From JARFQH01 sp963825595 (GTDB lineage: Bacteria > Desulfobacterota > Desulfobacteria > Desulfobacterales > SG8-13), in contig CAWGUE010000001.1 of NCBI GenBank assembly GCA_963825595.1, positions 62,001 to 126,000 of the forward strand: DNA of 64,000 nt. Reading direction: 5' to 3'. Below the pieces are notes generated by a model. The model saw only the letters and a list, made by a program, of their open reading frames with translations, did no database searches and was not told the origin of the DNA. Both the position numbers and the translations under genes were made by a program. Position 1 is the stretch's first letter. Every line of letters begins with the position of its first letter. Below, one piece after another: positions 1-7,703 of this stretch.

Positions 1-522
1 GTCCTGCCCTGCCTGATACAACCTTACCGCGACGTTACGTTCGTGGTTAAGGAAAGCCTGATCGACTACCCGCTGTTCAAATACGTCATGCGCAGCCGCG
101 ACCCGATCGTGGTCAGGCGTGAAAATCCCCGTCAAGACCTTAGAACTGTTCTCGAAGAGGGGCAAAGGCGGTTGAAAAACAACATCTCCGTCATCATTTT
201 CCCCCAAACGACACGCAGTGAATTTTTCGATCCCAAAGCGTTCAACACTTTGGGCGTGAAACTTGCCTTGCGGGGAAACGTACCCGTGGTGCCGGTCGCA
301 TTGAAAACCGATGCCTGGGGACTTGGCCGCAAGTACAAGGATTTTGGTAAGATAGAACCGTCCAAACGGGTTCACGTCTACTTCGGCGATCCGCTGCACG
401 TCAAAGGATCGGGGAAAGATGAGCACAAGATGATCGTTGATTTTATAACCGGCAAAGTCAATGCATGGCAGGAGAACAGGGGGATTAGAAACGGAACGGT
501 TGGTATCGGGGGAGAACCCTGA
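1..522 (+). CDS. plsC: 1-acyl-sn-glycerol-3-phosphate acyltransferase family protein (5' end outside window)
   Basis: The reading frame is open from the first base, so the true start lies upstream. The family transfers an acyl chain to lysophosphatidate at the cytoplasmic membrane in phospholipid synthesis. What is visible is the second half of a PlsC domain: a glycerophosphate-side motif FPQTTRS (a variant of the usual FPEGTRS) and, about 27 residues later, the conserved block VPVVPVALKTD. The N-terminal HX4D catalytic motif would lie before the window, so activity cannot be judged. A GTG at position 43 is only an internal codon. It could also be a related lysophospholipid acyltransferase of another specificity. 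The family is clear; the exact substrate is inferred. Confidence 0.85.
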   Translation, partial: VLPCLIQPYRDVTFVVKESLIDYPLFKYVMRSRDPIVVRRENPRQDLRTVLEEGQRRLKNNISVIIFPQTTRSEFFDPKAFNTLGVKLALRGNVPVVPVALKTDAWGLGRKYKDFGKIEPSKRVHVYFGDPLHVKGSGKDEHKMIVDFITGKVNAWQENRGIRNGTVGIGGEP

Positions 523-608
523 GACGAACGATCAAATCTCTTCCTTCCCCCAAAATACTGCCGGCAAGAGCGGATGTCTGAGACGGGTATGGAAGCGACC
601 CGACCCGA

Positions 609-830
609 TCAGGCAGTTTTGCGACTGAAGTTGAATAGTCTGAATTTGGTCTTTAGCTTTTTCATACAGGTTTGAGCGTGTAATTTAAGCCACATCTCTT
701 CCAGGTATTTCCACGACAGATTGCTGACCGAAGAATATCCGTTCGGCAACTCCCAGAGACCGGTCGCTGAATCCCGCAGAAGGTCAGCAGACTGTCGGCA
801 CTTGGGGCAGACTAAAGTGATGTTTTTCAT
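609..830 (-). CDS. small zinc-ribbon-like hypothetical protein (73 aa)
   Basis: This is a short frame with a strong ribosome binding site (AGGAAGGG about 5 bases before the ATG). The product begins with a CPKC pair at residues 8-11 and has a His-x3-Cys pair near residues 51-55. Together these could bind one zinc ion. The C-terminal 15-20 residues are basic. I do not recognise a named family. It lies convergent to the acyltransferase, with about 85 bases between the two ends. The start signal and the paired metal-ligand motifs argue that it is real; no function is proposed. Confidence 0.5.
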   Translation of the reverse strand: MKNITLVCPKCRQSADLLRDSATGLWELPNGYSSVSNLSWKYLEEMWLKLHAQTCMKKLKTKFRLFNFSRKTA

Positions 831-1190
831 ATTTGCCCTTCCTGTTGATAGTCAATCGCGCACCAGCGGCCGTACCGGCCATTCAGAGACATCTGATACC
901 TTAAACCACAAACTTGACGGGTCAGTTGTCTCTCGGTGTCCCGAATTGCATTTGATATGCAAAAAGTGTGCAAGGTATTACAAAATAACACAACCAATTG
1001 TATTAATTATCTTATTTCGATAAAGACATCGACGGGGAAACGGACCGCAATTGGGAAATTGGGAGGTAAATGTAATAATAATCAGGAAGGAATTTACATA
1101 ACTTGGTCCACGCGAGTGCCCCCCGGTTCAACAGGCGCTAATCTGAGGATCCATGTGGTTGGCTCTCTTGTGACGACCGATAACCAAGGA
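831..1190. other. intergenic region, no gene recognised
   Basis: Only short frames without ribosome binding sites or family resemblance occur here. The stretch around 960-1020 is AT-rich and could hold promoters for either side, but I cannot point to a specific one. Confidence 0.5.
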
Positions 1191-1436
1191 TCAGCGCTCT
1201 TTCTTTTCCGCACAGGGCGCATTTTTATGGACGATTTTTTCTTTTAGTTGGCACCATAGGCCGATGAATGTGCGACACGATTTAGATCCGTCGGACAGCT
1301 CCTTGGGCCAATTGGCATACTCGCATTTCAAGTCACAAAACTTCATCGCATATACTCCGATCAACATTTTACGGATATTTTCCGGCGCTGCCGGAAATAG
1401 GAATTCATCCGGCAGAAACGGTTTCGTTCCAGCCAT
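1191..1436 (-). CDS. small cysteine-rich conserved-looking protein (81 aa)
   Basis: From the ATG at 1436 the frame gives an 81-residue product. Its second half has a compact Cys pattern: FCDLKCEY, then SCRTF, then LWC, then KNAPC. The ordering of WPKE, DGS, SCRTF and HKNAPC resembles small Cys-containing proteins I associate with sulfate-reducing bacteria, but I cannot name the family. The six cysteines suggest metal or Fe-S binding, or disulfides. The frame is open further upstream to 1547, but that extension is basic and uncharacteristic. It is divergent from the D-glutamate cyclase-like gene, whose most plausible start (1657) leaves this gene free of overlap. The upstream Shine-Dalgarno sequence is weak. 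Confidence 0.5.
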   Translation of the reverse strand: MAGTKPFLPDEFLFPAAPENIRKMLIGVYAMKFCDLKCEYANWPKELSDGSKSCRTFIGLWCQLKEKIVHKNAPCAEKKER

Positions 1437-1656
1437 CGACAGGTACCCCGACCGGAAGCGACCGGATATCCTGACGGACCGCCAATACACCGCTCGAACC
1501 TTGCAAGCAATGGCACTGAACAAGAACGAATATATCTTGCTTCCCATTGCAGCGGTGCTTACTGTACGGAACCATATCAGAAATCGACAATCCGGGAAGC
1601 AGACGTTTCTCGGGCATTACAGTAGTTCGCCGCTTTTCTTCCAATCAATTCCGCGT

Positions 1657-2472
1657 ATGAATGATATCGAAGACATCATCCTGTCTCACAGCCTGCGGGG
1701 AATAGACACCGTTAAGCATGCTCTGCCGGAGGGATACTGCCGGCGTGCAGCCGAAATGATCATCGCCAATCCGGGGACCGTTTTGATCGGAACCGGTTTT
1801 CCTGTAGGCGATAGTTTCGAAACCGACGGACCCATCGGTGCCATAGGCCTTTATCGTGTATTGGAACAACTCGATTATCACCCGCTGTTCGTCTGTGCAC
1901 CGCCGATTTCCCGCATCCTCACGCTCACTTTTGCCACCTATGAAATACCCATTCTGGACTGGAAAGCCAGTTTCAGTGTGGCCGAGTCAACGCTGGACGA
2001 AACTGAACCCAGCGTTATCGTTTCGGTAGAACGGCCGGGAGTCAGCCGTGATGGACGATACTATAACATGCGACGCCAGGACATCACTGATCGGGTTGCT
2101 AAATTCGATATTTTTTTTCGCCTCAGCACTTGCCCGACCCTGGCTTTTGGCGACGGTGGCAATGAAATCGGGATGGGCAATTTGATTGAAGCGCTGGCGC
2201 ACCTGCCGATCATTCCTTCTGTAACCACCTGCGACGAATTGGTCATCTCCACCGTTTCGAACTGGGGGGTTTACGGCGTCATTGCCGCCATGAGCCGCAT
2301 TCTGCACCGAGATCTCTTCAACCTCTTCGATGCCGAATCGATTCTCGATTATTTGGTTGCCAACGGATCTGTCGATGGTTTGACGACCCAGCCGGAATAT
2401 TCCGAGGACGGCTTCCCGATTACCGTCGGTCTTTCCATCATCGACAGGCTTCGCAATGGTTTCACGCCTTGA
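1657..2472 (+). CDS. D-glutamate cyclase-like (DUF4392) protein
   Basis: The 271-residue product has the glycine-rich block IGTGFPV followed by ETDGPIGAIGLYR near the N-terminus and FGDGGNEIGMGN in the middle. Both are hallmarks of the DUF4392 / D-glutamate cyclase C-terminal domain, which in characterised relatives converts D-glutamate to 5-oxo-D-proline. The frame is open from 1264, but residues before the Met at 1657 look random and run antisense to the small Cys-rich gene, so I start at 1657. The ribosome binding site there is poor, so the start is uncertain. The product is a single domain without transporter fusion. It is convergent with the OmpA-type lipoprotein gene and separated from it by a strong hairpin. 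Confidence 0.75.
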   Translation: MNDIEDIILSHSLRGIDTVKHALPEGYCRRAAEMIIANPGTVLIGTGFPVGDSFETDGPIGAIGLYRVLEQLDYHPLFVCAPPISRILTLTFATYEIPILDWKASFSVAESTLDETEPSVIVSVERPGVSRDGRYYNMRRQDITDRVAKFDIFFRLSTCPTLAFGDGGNEIGMGNLIEALAHLPIIPSVTTCDELVISTVSNWGVYGVIAAMSRILHRDLFNLFDAESILDYLVANGSVDGLTTQPEYSEDGFPITVGLSIIDRLRNGFTP

Positions 2473-2601
2473 CGACTGCTGTCCTGGCAGCCATCGCGCT
2501 ATCGGCGCGAATTTCCGGCAATCACGATACTTTTATTCCACAGCATCCCGACAAAGGCTCGTGTCATCGGTATGGATAGATTCGGTTTCATGGGCAGGAA
2601 C

Positions 2602-2639
2602 CACCGGAGCCGGTGCGTCAATCCGCACCGGCTCCGGTG
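2602..2639. terminator. bidirectional hairpin between convergent genes
   Basis: Two perfect 16-bp arms (CACCGGAGCCGGTGCG and its complement) flank a 6-base loop. The hairpin sits between the stop of the DUF4392 gene (2472) and the stop of the OmpA lipoprotein gene (2682). It has no clear T-run, so it may end transcription with help or act as a 3' stabiliser. The position fits a shared terminator. Confidence 0.6.
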
Positions 2640-2681
2640 AAGGAACAAGATATGTTGTGTACAAAGCAGATAATCCCGCTC

Positions 2682-3341
2682 TCACGCTCTTATGGGGGTC
2701 AACACCATGGTAACCCGGCGATTTGCGGCCGCATTGCTTGAAATGGGTTGGGATTCACCGAAGCCGATGGCGGTCATACGCTCGGTAGCTACCCCCCGCT
2801 GCATGAGGGCGTTGCGGACAGCTTCGGCGCGACGTTCGGAAAGGGCCTGGTTATAGGCCTCCGGTCCGGAGCTGTCGGTATGACCCTGAATCTCCACCAT
2901 CGTTTGGGGATAATCGGCAAGAACCTTGGCAACCCGGTCAAGTTCAGCATACGCACCGGGTTTGAGCGTTGCCGAGTCAAAGCCAAAGAACATGTCACTC
3001 TTGAAAGTTGCCGTCAATACGTCCTGCGAACGCTGAATCGATGCCTGATCAGCCGCTGTGGCCGCTGCCATTGCCCCACGCAGCGCCTCTTCCTGCCGGT
3101 CCATGTAGGCACCGACCTGGTTGCCCACCAGACCACCGGCAACAGCGCCGGCCAAACCTCCGATAATCATGCCCTTGGTCCGGTCTTTTCTGCCCGTGGA
3201 CGCAGCGCCGACGGCCGCACCAACGGCCGCCCCCGTGGCCGCGCCGATGGCGGTCCCTTTCTGTTGTTTGGTGTAAGGCCCCTGCGATGCACAGGCAAAA
3301 ATGAATACCGAAGAGATAACAACGCAAAGCGATTTTTTCAT
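2682..3341 (-). CDS. OmpA-family lipoprotein with glycine-zipper segment
   Basis: The start is the Met at 3341, preceded by AGGAG at a normal distance; an upstream in-frame Met lacks this signal. The product is 219 residues. A lipoprotein signal peptide ends in the lipobox FACAS (lipid-attached Cys near residue 17). A GxxxG-rich glycine-zipper segment (GAATGAAVGAAVGAAS, then GGLAGAVAGGLVG) follows around residues 30-75. The C-terminal ~110 residues form an OmpA-like peptidoglycan-binding domain, including GHTDSSG and the LSERRAEAVRNAL motif. It resembles YiaD-type proteins that tie the outer membrane to peptidoglycan. It is monocistronic, facing the DUF4392 gene. Confidence 0.9.
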   Translation of the reverse strand: MKKSLCVVISSVFIFACASQGPYTKQQKGTAIGAATGAAVGAAVGAASTGRKDRTKGMIIGGLAGAVAGGLVGNQVGAYMDRQEEALRGAMAAATAADQASIQRSQDVLTATFKSDMFFGFDSATLKPGAYAELDRVAKVLADYPQTMVEIQGHTDSSGPEAYNQALSERRAEAVRNALMQRGVATERMTAIGFGESQPISSNAAANRRVTMVLTPIRA

Positions 3342-3880
3342 GCTTGAACTCCTTTTAATAAAATAATTCACAACTTTCGTAAAAATAGAACGATGCCCGC
3401 TGCTTAGAACAAACAGCCCTTGCAGACAGTCACGTTCCCTCCGGCCTTTCTATCCAATCATGAATTGTACACGGTCCCCGGGTCCGAAAATTTTATTTAG
3501 GCAAGCGCCTATTTTAGTAAAAATCGCGCACAAAATCAAATGGAATGAATGAACCTTCCGGCAACCGGATTTCTCGTTCGCGGCGATGGACCGCTTGAAA
3601 TGCCGCATGGAAGAACCCTTTCCACCGCCAGCCGGACTCAATGTCATCATAAATCAAAATATTATAATGATGTTAGGATATGAATTTATTCACTCCCTCA
3701 GATAGCCTCATGAATTATTTGGATTAGACGACCGGGTTACCAGAAAGTTTACCCGCCCTATAAACGGTGTGCCCTGTCTGAGACATATAATATCTTGCCG
3801 ATTGATTCCCGGTGCGGGATAAGGTAAGGTAACTTGCACGTTTTCCGCGAACTCAATCACCATATGCCGGGGAGAGAAAA
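3342..3880. other. intergenic region upstream of pyrB
   Basis: About 540 bases separate the divergent OmpA-lipoprotein and pyrB genes. A minus-strand frame ending at 3450 has a passable ribosome binding site, but its product is not recognisable. No riboswitch or attenuator could be defined. The last 60 bases contain the GGGGAGAG ribosome binding site of pyrB. Confidence 0.4.
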
Positions 3881-4963
3881 ATGGACCATTATGCGGAACC
3901 GACACGACAGGTATACGAAGGTTGGGAAGAATTTTATAACCGGTCGAGTGACGAAAAAATCGAATCATTTCGGCAAAACGGCCGCATCTTCGATGTCATT
4001 TTTGCCCAACAGTTCGACCGGGAATTCCTGGATTACCTGGGCAGCCTGGCGGACAAAATAAGGCTGCTGGCCAAAACCAAGATGGGCCTGGGAAGACTAA
4101 GGCGACTCGTGCGGCATAAACGGGCAATGCTCTATTTCGTACAACCATCCACCCGGACATTTCTCTCGTTCCAAAATGCCTGTTACACACTGGGATTGAG
4201 CGTCTCCGAAATCCGGAGCACATTCACCAGTTCCGAAGTCAAAGGCGAGTCTCAAGAAGACACGATCCGCACCTTCGCCAGTTATGTCGATCTGATCATC
4301 GCCAGGCATGCGGAAGCCGGTTTCGCCGAGAAGACGGCCTGGGTCCTGAACCAAACCGCCCGTCCGGTTCCGGTCATCAACGGCGGATCGGGCCCGGACC
4401 AACACCCCACCCAGGCTCTGCTCGACATTTACACCCTGGAGCGCGAATTTCGAAACCTCGGTGGATTGGACGGCAAAAAGATCGCCATGGTCGGCGACCT
4501 CAAGCGTGGCCGCACGGTGCGCTCGCTGAGCTACCTGATGAAAAACTACCAGGATGTCACGCTCTATTTTGTGGCCCCGGCGGTTTTCCGGATGCGTGAA
4601 GATATCAAACAATTTCTGAATAAACACGGCATCCATTATGAAGAGACAGAAGACTTCGAAAGCGTTATGCCCATGGTGGATGCCATATACATGACCCGGA
4701 TCCAGAATGAGTACGCCGAACACCCTCAGAATGAAGCGGAAACCTACCCGGCGTTTCATTTCAAGGCCAAGCATCTGCCGATGATTCAACCCCACTGTGC
4801 GATTCTGCACCCCCTGCCGCGACGGCACGAAATCGAAGTTGCCGTCGATAAGGACCCGCGCGCCGCCTACTGGCGACAGGAGCGTTGCGGGATGTGGATC
4901 CGAGCGGCACTGATCACTTATATCTTCAGGGTCGACCAGGTCATTCTGGACGAGTTTTCTTAA
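3881..4963 (+). CDS. pyrB: aspartate carbamoyltransferase, long-form catalytic chain
   Basis: This enzyme joins carbamoyl phosphate to aspartate in pyrimidine synthesis. Carbamoyl-phosphate motif PSTRTFLSF (residues ~89-97), the loop SSEVKGES, the GSGPDQHPTQALLDIYT block, GDLKRGRTVRSL, the YMTR aspartate-site Arg and the HPLPR signature occur in the usual order. The product is 360 residues, against about 310 for common catalytic chains; the extra length is a ~55-residue N-terminal segment. The usual STRTR is STRTF here, as in some long-form homologues. No pyrI regulatory gene is nearby. The start follows GGGGAGAG. It is followed after 13 bases by argF, so two carbamoyl-phosphate-consuming enzymes are probably co-transcribed. 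Confidence 0.9.
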   Translation: MDHYAEPTRQVYEGWEEFYNRSSDEKIESFRQNGRIFDVIFAQQFDREFLDYLGSLADKIRLLAKTKMGLGRLRRLVRHKRAMLYFVQPSTRTFLSFQNACYTLGLSVSEIRSTFTSSEVKGESQEDTIRTFASYVDLIIARHAEAGFAEKTAWVLNQTARPVPVINGGSGPDQHPTQALLDIYTLEREFRNLGGLDGKKIAMVGDLKRGRTVRSLSYLMKNYQDVTLYFVAPAVFRMREDIKQFLNKHGIHYEETEDFESVMPMVDAIYMTRIQNEYAEHPQNEAETYPAFHFKAKHLPMIQPHCAILHPLPRRHEIEVAVDKDPRAAYWRQERCGMWIRAALITYIFRVDQVILDEFS

Positions 4964-4976
4964 CGGGAGTAACACA

Positions 4977-5975
4977 ATGGGATTCAACCTGCGCAACCAC
5001 CATTTCCTCAAACTGCTCGATTTTTCACCCTATGAAATTCAATACCTGCTCGATCTTTCCGCCGACTTGAAAAGGGCCAAATACGCCGGAACGGAACAAC
5101 CGCGGTTGAAGAGTAAAAACATCGCCCTGATTTTCGAAAAAACATCCACCCGCACCCGCTGCGCCTTTGATGTCGCCGCCTTCGACCAGGGGGCACGAGT
5201 CACCTACCTCGGTCCGACCGGATCCCAGATGGGGGTCAAAGAATCGATCAAAGACACAGCCCGCGTGCTGGGCCGCATGTATGACGGCATCGAGTACCGC
5301 GGCTTTGCGCAGGAAAACATTGAGATACTGGCCCGATATGCCGGTGTACCGGTGTGGAACGGCTTGACGGACACCTTCCATCCCACCCAGGTTCTGGCCG
5401 ACTTTTTGACCATGATAGAGCACAGCGGCAGGGCGTTGAAGGAGATCTCGTTTGCCTACCTGGGGGACGCCCGCAATAATATGGGCAACTCCCTGCTGGT
5501 GGGCGCCGCCAAAATGGGTATGGACTTCCGGGCGGTGGCTCCGGCCGACGTTCAGCCCGATCAGGTTCTGGTCGCCGAAGCCCGCAAGATTGCCGAGCAA
5601 ACAGGTGCCCGAATAACGATCAGCGACAATCTGGACAGTGTCAAAGGCTGTGATTTCATCTGCACCGACGTCTGGGTTTCCATGGGCGAACCCCAAGGCG
5701 TCTGGGAAGATCGCATCCGTCTGCTGCTACCCTACCAGGTCAATGCAGCCGTGTTGAAAAAAACCGGTAACCCCGATGTTAAATTCCTGCACTGCCTGCC
5801 GGCATTCCACAACCGCGAAACCAAAGTGGGAGAGGAAATTTTTCAGAAATTCGGATTGCAAGCCATGGAGGTGACCGAGGAGGTCTTCGAATCCGGGGCA
5901 TCGGTAGTTTTCGACGAGGCCGAAAATCGGGTTCACACCATCAAGGCCGTAATGGTGGCAACGCTGGGAGACTGA
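4977..5975 (+). CDS. argF: ornithine carbamoyltransferase
   Basis: This enzyme makes citrulline from ornithine and carbamoyl phosphate in arginine synthesis. The 332-residue length is normal. The carbamoyl-phosphate loop STRTRCAFDVAA (near residue 58), the GSQMGVKESIKDTARVLGRMYDGIEYRG block, the FHPTQ motif and the ornithine/active-site HCLPAFHNRE motif are all intact. A ribosome binding site (GGGAG) lies 9 bases before the ATG. It sits in a tight run with pyrB upstream and a META-domain lipoprotein 6 bases downstream. This subfamily, with GSQMG and HCLPAFH, is anabolic or catabolic depending on context; no arginine deiminase gene is present here, so an anabolic role is inferred. Confidence 0.95.
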   Translation: MGFNLRNHHFLKLLDFSPYEIQYLLDLSADLKRAKYAGTEQPRLKSKNIALIFEKTSTRTRCAFDVAAFDQGARVTYLGPTGSQMGVKESIKDTARVLGRMYDGIEYRGFAQENIEILARYAGVPVWNGLTDTFHPTQVLADFLTMIEHSGRALKEISFAYLGDARNNMGNSLLVGAAKMGMDFRAVAPADVQPDQVLVAEARKIAEQTGARITISDNLDSVKGCDFICTDVWVSMGEPQGVWEDRIRLLLPYQVNAAVLKKTGNPDVKFLHCLPAFHNRETKVGEEIFQKFGLQAMEVTEEVFESGASVVFDEAENRVHTIKAVMVATLGD

Positions 5976-5981
5976 TCAACC

Positions 5982-6419
5982 ATGACGTCATGGTCGCAGA
6001 CACCACTGGCCACCTTACTTTTTTCTGCAATGATAATGACTTGGGCCTGCAGTCACCACGGGGTCGCACTGACGCCCGCGGACCAGTTGATTGGGACGGA
6101 GTGGCTACTCGAAGATCTAAATGGCACGGGTATCGTCGCCCGCGTGCAGACAACGCTGAAATTCGATGCGGCTGACCGCATTTCCGGCAACGGCGGCTGT
6201 AACCGGTATTTCGCGGCGGTCCGGATTGAAAATACCGGGTTCAACGTCGGCCCCATCGGATCCACCAAGATGATGTGCCCACCTGCCGTCAATGACCAGG
6301 AGGCCGCCTTTTTCAAGTCCCTCGGGAATGCCCAACGCTTCCGTATCGAGGGGTCGACCCTCCTGATCGACAGCATCGACCAGGACAAACCCCTCAAATT
6401 CACCCGCCTTACCCGGTAG
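5982..6419 (+). CDS. META-domain (HslJ-like) lipoprotein
   Basis: The product is 145 residues. A short signal peptide ends in the probable lipobox TWAC (Cys near residue 23). The remainder is one META domain: the opening GTEWLLEDLNG, the central SGNGGCNRYFA and the TKMMCPP motif match the family that includes E. coli HslJ and the Leishmania META antigen. Its role is unknown, perhaps in envelope stress. It starts 6 bases after the argF stop, which suggests co-transcription but no obvious metabolic link. Confidence 0.85.
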   Translation: MTSWSQTPLATLLFSAMIMTWACSHHGVALTPADQLIGTEWLLEDLNGTGIVARVQTTLKFDAADRISGNGGCNRYFAAVRIENTGFNVGPIGSTKMMCPPAVNDQEAAFFKSLGNAQRFRIEGSTLLIDSIDQDKPLKFTRLTR

Positions 6420-6460
6420 AATAAATTCGCAAATCGCGCCGGATCCTATTCCAGCCTGAA

Positions 6461-6646
6461 TAGAAGTGATTGTAAAACCTTAACGACCATGTAAAGGGCG
6501 TGGGCCGACGAAAACCCAGCATGGATGGACGGATGTATTCAGTGTCCGGGCCAGGCCCCCTGACACCGACCGAGGAGAGCCTCAACGCCGTACCTTGTCC
6601 GCCTTTGGTGGGTTGCGGGTGTTTGACGGGGTTTTGAAACCACTTC
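6461..6646. repeat. repeat family B, copy 1
   Basis: This ~186-bp intergenic element resembles the one at 30905-31071. Shared blocks include GGCGTGGG-CGACGAAAA, CCTTTGG-GGGTTG and related ends (TAGAAGTG at the left, CCACTTC at the right), which are imperfect inverted repeats. It lies between the META gene and the convergent zinc-peptidase gene, ending 20 bases before the latter's stop. It has no coding capacity. It is a candidate non-autonomous element or structured RNA. Confidence 0.6.
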
Positions 6647-6665
6647 AAGGGATCAAATAAAAGCG

Positions 6666-7526
6666 CTATTGAAGACGGTCGGCCTTAAAGGTGTTGCACC
6701 GGTTGATATCTCCGGTCTGGATGCCCTGTCGGAACCACTGCACCCGCTGCGCCGAGCTGCCGTGGGTGAAAGAATCCGGCGTAACATATCCGCGGGACTG
6801 GCGCTGCAGCCGGTCATCCCCGATGGCGCTGGCGGCATTGAGCGCCTCCTCGATATCACCTTCTTCCAGAATTTGACGGGTCCGGTCAGCATGGTGCGCC
6901 CAGACACCGGCCAGGCAGTCGGCCTGCAGTTCCATCATGACCGAAAGTCGGTTACCCTGGGCCTCATCGACACGGCCTCGCAGGTCGTGCACCTTGCCGG
7001 CAATTCCCAACAGGTTCTGAACGTGGTGTCCGATCTCATGCGCAACAACGTATGCTTGGGCAAAGTCACCCGGCGCGTTGAACCTGTTTTTCAGATCCTG
7101 ATAAAAACTCAGATCGATGTAGACCTTCTGGTCCCCGGGGCAGTAGAAGGGACCGACAGCTGCCTGGGCATACCCACAGGCCGACTCAACCGCGTCCGAA
7201 TAAAGCACCAGGTTCGGCTCCTGATAGGTCTTTCCCATTTGCCGGAACAGGGTCTGCCACGTATCTTCGGTATCGGCCAGAACGACCGCGATGAAATCCG
7301 CCAGACTGTCTTGGGCCGGTGAACCGGTCTGCGATTCTGTGTGGGGGGTTGTGGTGCCGCCCGGCTGAACGCTCTGATTGATGATAACAGAAGGGTCAAC
7401 CCCGAAATACAAGGCAACGAGTACCAGCAGCAGCGTGCCGATACCACCGCCGGCCGCACGGCGCGAAACTCTGAACCCGCGTCGATCCTCAACGTTGCTG
7501 CTCCTGCGACCACTTTTCCATCGCAT
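6666..7526 (-). CDS. ypfJ: neutral zinc metallopeptidase (YpfJ family), membrane-anchored
   Basis: The product is 286 residues. It opens with MRWKSGRRSSNVEDRRG, the typical start of the family. One membrane segment follows (residues ~28-44), then a variable linker and a periplasmic domain with the zinc-binding motif HEIGHH. Downstream blocks ELQADCLAGVWA and GDDRLQ and the C-terminal GSSAQRVQWFRQG are family signatures. The start has a GGAG ribosome binding site 7 bases upstream. Its substrate is not known. It stands alone between repeat elements. Confidence 0.9.
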   Translation of the reverse strand: MRWKSGRRSSNVEDRRGFRVSRRAAGGGIGTLLLVLVALYFGVDPSVIINQSVQPGGTTTPHTESQTGSPAQDSLADFIAVVLADTEDTWQTLFRQMGKTYQEPNLVLYSDAVESACGYAQAAVGPFYCPGDQKVYIDLSFYQDLKNRFNAPGDFAQAYVVAHEIGHHVQNLLGIAGKVHDLRGRVDEAQGNRLSVMMELQADCLAGVWAHHADRTRQILEEGDIEEALNAASAIGDDRLQRQSRGYVTPDSFTHGSSAQRVQWFRQGIQTGDINRCNTFKADRLQ

Positions 7527-7562
7527 CGCAAATCTCCAGTTTTCTTCTGTTGGACAACCAAA

Positions 7563-7611
7563 CAGGGGGATTTAAATAAAAGCACCCATCGGAATAACAT
7601 TCTGACATTCG
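7563..7611 (+). repeat. repeat family A, partial copy (tail)
   Basis: About 49 bases match the tail of the larger elements at 11034-11375 and 46612-46837: AGGGGGATTT, then a TCGGAATA-ATTCTGACATTC-type end. It lies about 93 bases beyond the stop of the minus-strand helical-repeat gene, in the same orientation relative to that gene as the other copies have to theirs. Confidence 0.6.
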
Positions 7612-7703
7612 CCTTGTCATCGCTCCCGGTTCAGGCGGTGAGACATCCTGCACGTCGATTGATTCAGGTGGTAAAGTAACCCGGCGTCGAATTGAAGCGG
7701 CCG

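Noticed and set aside
1264..1656. N-terminal 131-codon extension of the DUF4392 frame
   Set aside because: It has no family resemblance, is antisense to a better small gene, and the domain starts just after the Met at 1657.
3450..3608. Minus-strand small frame with AAAGGG before an ATG near 3608
   Set aside because: The ribosome binding site is acceptable, but the 52-residue product is not recognisable and lies in a long untranscribed-looking gap.
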